Assembly (NCBI RefSeq): GCF_048564905.1
Contig: NC_133010.1
Location: forward strand, 14,005,782-14,069,781
From: Vicugna pacos
Lineage: Eukaryota; Chordata; Mammalia; Artiodactyla; Camelidae
Direction: 5' to 3'
Length of the DNA: 64,000 nt
Shown: piece by piece, positions 58,701 through 64,000 of the stretch
How positions within the stretch are numbered: position 1 is the first letter of the stretch
Layout of the letters: each line of letters begins with the position of its first letter
Notes under the pieces: model-generated
Told to the model about the DNA's origin: nothing
The model's input: the letters and a program-made list of their open reading frames with translations, nothing else
Databases searched by the model: none
Position numbers and translations under genes: made by a program

Positions 58701-61700
58701 CTGCAATTGAAATTAAATAATTGTTTGTGTATTTTTTTCATGCTGTCTTGCTGTTTAATTCCATCCATTTAATGCTATTTCTCCCTGAAATGACACTTCT
58801 GAAAACAAATACAGATCTATTTGATTTTTTTCACTAAACCATTTGAAACACATCTTGGGTTAGTATATTTTATTTAAAGAGGCAGAGGACCAAGAAATAA
58901 GAGTCTGGGCTTTTAGCCCACTTTGCGACTTTATGTTAAATAATTATTTTGTTTTTAACTTGCAAAGAGACTTCGCTTGCAAATGAGTTTTCTCATTTGT
59001 AAACTAGAAAGTTATTATCTCTAGGTATTTTGCTAGGTCATTTTTTGAGAAGCTAATAACTGTCTTTTAATGATGTTTTCTGTGTGCCTAAGTGGGAGAG
59101 TCATTAAGTGAATTGAATGGTAACAAACCAGGAGCCTACTCCTATCATACATGGTTTTGTGCAATACGTTCTAATACCTGACTTGGCATTGGACTTTCTG
59201 GACTTGGTCTCATTAGAAAGACACCAGATTATCCCATGGATTGTGTTCTGTGTTATTCTCTGGAACTCTCTTATGGCCTGGTGATGTGACAAGCCCTCAG
59301 CTCAAGGTATTGTTGACAGCATCTGCCCCCCACCTCCCCCGCCGATTGCGTTTGCCTCTTCACCTGGTGGCCCAGCCTCCTTGAGCAAACTTATCTGAAC
59401 CATCTGGATGGCTTATGCCTGTGCAGATCCTCTGCTTAGGTGCATAAACAATGGCCCTTGTTTTTAGGTTTCTGTGGATACATTTTGATTATTGTTTCCT
59501 CTTTATTTACTTGAAATGACTGATTTTTTATTCTAGTGTTTGGAGATTTTCACATATGACCCATGCACAAACATAGACTGTGATCAGTCTGGCTAGAATT
59601 CACTGTAGGAACAGGCCTTCTGGAATACTGATAATAAATAAGACTGTAATATTTACATAACTGACCCAGATGTTGAAAGTGACACTCACAGGATGAAGAC
59701 CAGAATGTGTGGCTGTAATTGCTTGGGTATTTTCATGGTTTCTTTTTCAGTCCTGTACGCCCATTTATCTTTTTCTTCGTTTGGCTATTATAAAGCTCGG
59801 ATGTAAACTTAATGCAAACCCACAATATGTATCTTCCATTAGGTATGTATCTGGGACATCTATTTTTCCCCTTCCTTCCTGGTTACTGATCTTTCTCTGT
59901 TGTTTTGGTTTGTAGTAGCTTGTTTGCTAGTCACAGCTCCAGAGAATCATCATCTATTGCTAAATTTTTTTTTAACAATTTCACATTCTTATTTTTATTT
60001 TATTTTTTTAAGGGGGGATGGTAATTAAGTATGTATGTATATGTATGTATGTATGTATGTATGTATTTATTTATTTATAACGGAGGTACTGGGGATTGAA
60101 CCCAGGACCCTGTGCATGCGAGGCATGCACTCTACCACTGAGCTATACCCTCCCCTTCTATTGCTAAATTAATATTGCTACTTGCTAAGAGGAATGCTTA
60201 ATAGATTTTCCCACATGAGCAATAGCTCAGTTATAAGTTAATTCAATGCCTTTGCACTTACAGCTTTCAATCTGGGGCTTATATTTGGAATAACCTTGTG
60301 CTTTCTTCATCTTTAACATCTTACTTTGGACAACACTCACACAGGCCTCTCTTTGTAGCTCAGCTTTAGTGGCTCTAAAAAATGATACTGTTTGTGATAC
60401 TGCCTTTCCCACAGGTCACACCTAAGTGAATTTTGTGTACACCTCATAGCACTGTAAGTAAACATTTCTAACATACTCTGCAAGTTGATCAACCATCTCA
60501 AGAGATGAGGTCATAACTAGAAACCGAATTTTATGTATATATTTTAACTTCCATGCTTCACATTGTAAGTCACATACCATTCTTTTTTGGAAGTAGGTGA
60601 AATAAATTATGACTTAAATATAAATTATGATTATAAGGATAATGAAGTCAGTTCTTGACCTAAGGTTTTGAGAACCCTCTATAAGTCTTACACCAACAAA
60701 TCATGTTTTATTTGAGTTGATTTAATATCAACATTAGAATAATATTTGTATTTAATGTAATACTAGTAATTTTATTAAAATATTGAAAATGAATTTTCTT
60801 ACCATCTATAGCCAGGATCTCTGCTGTGTATATCCTATTGGTAATATATTTTGACTTCCTGTCAAATTCCCTAGAAAATTGTATCTCACCAGTCCTTGAA
60901 TCCACTTTTAACCAGTTGCCTGCATCATGTCCTATGATATACCTGTTTTAAAATAAATACATTCATCATTTGCTTATATGAAAGTTAATCATTTTAAGCC
61001 ACACGACATGTTAAACTTACATACAGTGCTTGCATAATTCATAGTGATAACTGACTTTGTTTATAAAATGTATAGACAATATAATTTCAGGGTTGAACAT
61101 ATTAATGCACAGATTCACAACAGAATTTTACCATTTCGTAATTCTTACTCTGCTGTCTCTTAATATAATTGTAGTATAATATAAATAAACTCATACATCA
61201 TAACTCATATGAGTTTATTTTAGATCTGTTCATGAAATCACAGCACTGTGTGTTAAGGGAATATGCTTTATTCATTTTCACATGTGGTATGCTTTGTTTT
61301 TCCTAGATTTTAAGGCATATTGGTTGCAGAGCACCTCATTGTTGGCCTGTTAGGGGTTGTGGTACCATCTAGTCAGCTTGTATATATGGGTTTTAGTTAA
61401 TATAATGGATTCAAAGTCCTTGGCCTTATCGGAAGAAGATCTGGTCTCTGACCCAGGCACAAATTCAAATGTCCAAGGCACTCATCTGATAGATCCTTTT
61501 CTCTGATAGACTTCATAATTCTTGTTGTCTGTCAATTTATTAGCTATTAAGCTCTCAAAACTATTCACATCAAAAGTAATTTAAAAGTTAGTAGACTTTG
61601 TTCACTTCAAAAATACTGGGAGGAAGAAAAGAGAGACAAGGAAATGACATAAAGGACACTTATTTCACTACAGTTATTTTTCAGAATATCTTACATAGAT

Positions 61701-62494
61701 ATAATTCTATTTTTCCAATTCTGATTCTCTTTATGCACATCAAATTTCTGAAACACCTGTGTTTCAGCTTCTTTTTTTGGTCATCTTAGGTCAAGCAAGG
61801 GATTGAAATTAGCCCCAAAGTCATTAGATAAAAGGTTTTAAGGAAAAAAAGCATTGACTCATCTTTTATGATGTCTTAGCATTTATAATGTGGCTTAATC
61901 ATCCCGCATTCAGGGTGGTACAGCTGGGCACAAAAGATCAAAGAACCTCACAGAGCAACTGTAGGTGGCTCTTTGATCTTACATTTGCTCCCCGGACACA
62001 ATTACCCTTTTAACTAGTTGGAGCCCTCATTGCTTCTAAAACACTACTAAAATTCTGAAAAAAATGTTAATGCCACAATAGTCTTCTAAAACAAACAAAC
62101 ACGAAAAGCAAAGCAGAACCCCCGAAGTATTTTAACCCACGGACACTAGCACGTACTACGTGAATCAACACAGGACAGAACCGTGCTTTATCACATTAAC
62201 ATGAGTAAGATGTTGGCAGTACCTGACATTTGTTGCAGGACTTCCTGTATCCAAATCGATAGCCGTGTATGTGCCAAGCACATAATTCGATAAGGAATTT
62301 CCTCTTAGTCCTTCTCGCACACTGAAGGTCATAGAATCTGGATGAAATGCAGGTCCTTCTCTCACATTAACAACCTGAATCCTCACGGGGGTTGAGTGCA
62401 TTTGGAATTGAGAGGCGACTGAGTGGTGAAAGTCAGCTTGGTTTTTAACCCCAATGCTAAGGTAAATATTAGGCATTTGTTCATAATCCAGCAT
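48990..62494 (-). CDS. DSG4: Desmoglein-4, 3' part (exons 9-16); 5' part outside the window
   Basis: Desmosomal cadherin of the hair cortex and upper epidermis; loss in humans causes recessive hypotrichosis. Eight exons with GT/AG boundaries give 2118 nt, 705 residues plus TAA. Visible parts: end of EC3 and start of EC4 (exon 9), EC4, EA domain, transmembrane helix (exons 12-13), juxtamembrane CCC, anchor, plakoglobin-binding [13 protein letters not shown], and a repeat tail with DIVVTETY and [11 protein letters not shown]4 rather than DSG1 is chosen from the tail ([20 protein letters not shown]) and the C-terminus [14 protein letters not shown], which match human DSG4 closely. Exon 8, which should begin YSASIEEN and end EGILKVVK, is not found in 62495-64000. 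Order and strand relative to DSG3 fit the mammalian cluster. No frame break is seen. Confidence 0.96.
51845..51967 (+). repeat. Camelid tRNA-derived SINE in DSG4 intron 15
   Basis: Head GGGGGAGGGTATAGCTCAAG, GAGTGCATGCTTAGCATGC, B box GGTTCAATCCC, then an A-rich tail of about 17 A. The least diverged copy in the window by eye. Antisense to DSG4, about 95 nt past the exon 15 donor. Confidence 0.92.
52063..52271 (-). CDS. DSG4: DSG4 exon 15
   Basis: 209 nt. [19 protein letters not shown], a Gly/Ala-rich stretch, [16 protein letters not shown] and [10 protein letters not shown]. Several codons shorter than human in the Gly/Ala-rich part. It is very CpG-rich: I count about 22 CpGs in 209 nt, far above every other exon here. 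Acceptor TTTCAG, donor GAG|GTGACT. Confidence 0.95.
52808..52953. repeat. 72-bp imperfect tandem duplication (DSG4 intron 14)
   Basis: Two head-to-tail units, 52808-52879 and 52880-52953. Both begin CCGTCAGTGAGAAAT, carry CTGCTAGAACTG, and end with ATTGCCCAATGCTGGG or ATTGCCCAGTGCTGGG. They differ at several positions, so the duplication is not recent. Confidence 0.85.
53130..53455 (+). repeat. MIR-type SINE split by an AT-rich microsatellite (DSG4 intron 14)
   Basis: TGTGCAAGGCACTATTCTAA comes first, then a TATA/CATA microsatellite (about 53165-53260), then AAGGAAATTGAGGTCCAGAG, GTAAGTGGCAGAGCTGGGAA and CAAACTCAAGTATTCTGG. The microsatellite appears to have grown inside the SINE. Confidence 0.75.
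53648..53711 (-). CDS. DSG4: DSG4 exon 14
   Basis: 64 nt: [21 protein letters not shown] plus a split Glu codon. Acceptor TTTTCAG. The donor G|GTCAGT is weak because +3 is C. Same length as DSG3 exon 14. Confidence 0.94.
53864..54003 (-). CDS. DSG4: DSG4 exon 13
   Basis: 140 nt. [18 protein letters not shown], then [18 protein letters not shown] and [10 protein letters not shown]. It completes the membrane helix; the CCC run is the likely palmitoylation site. Acceptor GGCAG, donor AGG|GTGAGT. Confidence 0.96.
54355..54615. repeat. Alternating TG/TA/CA microsatellite-like tract (DSG4 intron 12)
   Basis: About 260 nt of loosely periodic purine-pyrimidine alternation (GTATGTGTACGTAC, GTACGTATGTGTGTATACAT and similar). 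Open frames on both strands here are artefacts. Confidence 0.85.
55230..55430 (-). repeat. Possible hAT-type (MER5-like) fragment (DSG4 intron 12)
   Basis: CTACTGGAAATGCAGCTGAG and CAAGTGATCCTGACGTACAG recall the MER5 family. Weak. Confidence 0.3.
56174..56470 (-). CDS. DSG4: DSG4 exon 12
   Basis: 297 nt. [53 protein letters not shown], a Thr/Ser/Gly-rich loop, then [18 protein letters not shown] opening the membrane helix. Acceptor CTCAG, donor C|GTAAGT. Confidence 0.96.
58026..58253 (-). CDS. DSG4: DSG4 exon 11
   Basis: 228 nt. [55 protein letters not shown]. End of EC4, the DVNDY calcium linker, and the start of the EA domain. Acceptor TTTCAG, donor G|GTAAGT. Confidence 0.96.
58290..58640 (+). 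repeat. Possible L2 3'-end fragment (DSG4 intron 10)
   Basis: CCTACTTCAGTCTCCTGAGG, CACATTCTGTTCAGTCTTCC and GTCCTTCCTCGGAGAAAG recall the L2 terminus in order. Moderate to weak. Confidence 0.4.
59967..60156 (-). repeat. Camelid tRNA-derived SINE in DSG4 intron 10, with target-site duplication and expanded ATGT tail
   Basis: Read on minus: GGGGAGGGTATAGCTCAGTG, GAGTGCATGCCTCGCATGC, GGTTCAATCCCC and GTACCTCCG, then a tail that has become an (ATGT)n/(TTTA)n tract at about 60030-60080. Flanked by the direct repeat TCTATTGCTAAATT at 59953-59966 and 60157-60170. Same orientation as DSG4. Confidence 0.92.
60803..60942 (-). CDS. DSG4: DSG4 exon 10
   Basis: 140 nt. [45 protein letters not shown]. 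Middle of EC4. Acceptor ACAG, donor GATG|GTAAGA. Confidence 0.96.
62223..62494 (-). CDS. DSG4: DSG4 exon 9 (first DSG4 exon in the window)
   Basis: 272 nt. [69 protein letters not shown]. End of EC3 and start of EC4. The first ATG is an internal Met codon, not a start, because acceptor TTTCAG precedes it and DSG3 has the same exon. Donor CAG|GTACTG. Confidence 0.96.
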
Positions 62495-64000
62495 CTGAAA
62501 TGACAGAAAGTAAAAAATTCAGAAATAGCAAAAGGAGTCTCTTGATATAATAAGAAGCATGATAAAAAAGCAGCACACTAGAATAAAGTCCAGGAACCAT
62601 GCAGCTCAGATCTTAAATTGATAAGATTTTATTTATTATTGCGTTAGCTATTTCAGACATGTTATTTCCTTTATGTTTTGGCATAATCAGGTACATGCGT
62701 CATTTCAGCCTGTGACTAAACTGGACTCCAATATTGGAGTTTTGAACATCTTACATAAAAACCTTGGAATGGAAGGTGATTTTTCTTTCCAAATGAAGTG
62801 TTTATGAAAAATAAAAAGTAAGCTTGGAATGAAATTAAAATGTTCACAACTATTGAATGAATAAACAGTATCCAGGTTTTCCTTTGTAGAATTCATATCT
62901 GAGAATATCTTGGAAGTACAGTCAGAGAGTAAATTAGTCAATATATATGATGTAATTGAACATGTAATTTAAAAAAATGGTGCAAACAACTTCTAAAGGA
63001 GAATCCATGACCATTGTAGTCAGCCCTAAACTGTAATTTGATTGAGCTGGATCTGGTGGACAAGAAGACTTCTTCATAGGGGACATTCAAATAAATGCCT
63101 TGCCCAGAGAAAAGTCACCTTTGAGACGGGCCCTTTTGAATAAGAGATGAATAGAGTCTTTTGATCCAGAATGATTGATGTGGTGACATGAAAAGTCACC
63201 ACCAATGATTCAGCACAGAGCTGAACATGAACTGTGAACTCAGAAATGGATTTTCAATGGAAGAGATCCCTTTTCTACAAGTGAAAAAGCACTTGTGAAA
63301 AAAGAGTACTGGCACCACTGAAAAGTGCTCTGGAAGCTAACGTAAGCATCACTTGCAACACATTTACCAACAGTAGAAGTTAATAAATCATTAATTAGAA
63401 TTATTGTAAAAATAGAGAACCAATATTTCTTTGCTAGAATCCCAACTGGGTAGCATTTTGCTTTTCTTCTCAATGTTGAAGTGAATGTGTACATACACAC
63501 CTGCCCTCTCCCCCATGAGCTTATATTGTTTGTTAGTAATCCATATATATTTATTGATAAATACCAAAATAAAGTTATTATTGACAAAGAGATTTTTTTA
63601 CTTTCCTAGAGATTTTCTCTTGTTAAACTACAGTGCAAGGGCTGATTGTAGGGAGGGGCAGAACTTCTGGGGTTCCATACAGAAGAAACAGGTTAATTAT
63701 GGGCAACACTGGGGAGCTGGTGGGGAAAAGGAGAAAGTTTGCTAACCTAAGGATACCACAACCCCGAAAGAAGCAATGCTTCTAGAACAAAGGTAAAATC
63801 ACTAGGATGGATCCATTAGCTTTTCTGTTCATTCTTGTAAGTGGGATGGTATCTGGAGAAGAAGGACCATGTCTCAGTTAACCTTCGTATCCCTGGCACC
63901 TTTCGTTTTTCAAATTTGAGTTGAATTGAATCATTTGTAATGTCCACAGACTAAGAAAAGGCTTACAGAAATCTTAGTCAAAAGCCTGTGACTTAGGGGT
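62495..64000 (-). other. DSG4: DSG4 intron 8, left part
   Basis: No exon-like segment: the expected exon 8 ending (EGILKVVK before a donor) is absent. The sequence is AT-rich. Near 63860-63950, GGACCATGTCTCAGTTAAC with AGTTGAATTGAATCA loosely recalls an L2 end. Nothing else is recognised. Confidence 0.6.

Noticed and set aside
62495-64000. DSG4 exon 8
   Set aside because: The expected ending (EGILKVVK before a donor) and start (YSASIEEN) are absent on either strand here.
1-64000. CRISPR arrays, operons or bacterial-type systems
   Set aside because: The window is mammalian: spliced cadherin genes, SINEs and LINEs. No spaced identical repeats of CRISPR type were seen.

Overview
The window is mammalian genomic DNA carrying two neighbouring desmosomal cadherin genes of the desmoglein cluster, both on the minus strand. 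Five copies of a tRNA-derived SINE match, from memory, the camelid-specific Vic-1 type, so the source is probably a camel, llama or alpaca. The species call is an inference; the gene calls come from reading the spliced exons.

Right side (about 49.0 kb to the right edge): DSG4, 3' part only. Eight exons are visible, equivalent to exons 9-16 of the usual 16-exon desmoglein gene. They give an open frame of 705 residues plus a TAA stop at 48990-48992. Exons 1-8 lie beyond the right edge.

Middle (about 29.8-48.2 kb): the roughly 19 kb spacer between the DSG4 stop and the DSG3 start. I find no convincing gene in it. It holds old L1, L2 and hAT fragments, a solo retroviral LTR fossil (about 41.95-42.53 kb), a polypyrimidine tract and a short CpG-retaining block that could be regulatory.

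Left side (about 3.1-29.8 kb): DSG3, complete. All 16 coding exons were placed with GT/AG boundaries. They sum to 2973 nt, or 990 residues plus a TGA stop. The long 3' UTR probably ends near a poly(A) signal at 3103-3108. Left of that is gene-free DNA in the direction where DSG2 lies in other mammals.

DSG4 upstream of DSG3 on one strand matches the mammalian order DSG1-DSG4-DSG3-DSG2. Exons 9, 10, 11, 13 and 14 have identical lengths in the two genes (272, 140, 228, 140, 64 nt), the signature of tandem duplication. Exons 12, 15 and 16 differ in length. Both proteins are calcium-dependent adhesion molecules of desmosomes that bind plakoglobin through the tail: DSG3 in the deep layers of stratified epithelium, DSG4 mainly in the hair shaft cortex and upper epidermis.

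I found no novel multi-gene system. The points worth a second look are protein-level changes (an altered adhesion tripeptide and an altered Ca-linker motif in DSG3, length changes in exon 15), weak splice donors, young SINEs close to exon donors, a very CpG-rich DSG4 exon 15, and a few unexplained noncoding structures.
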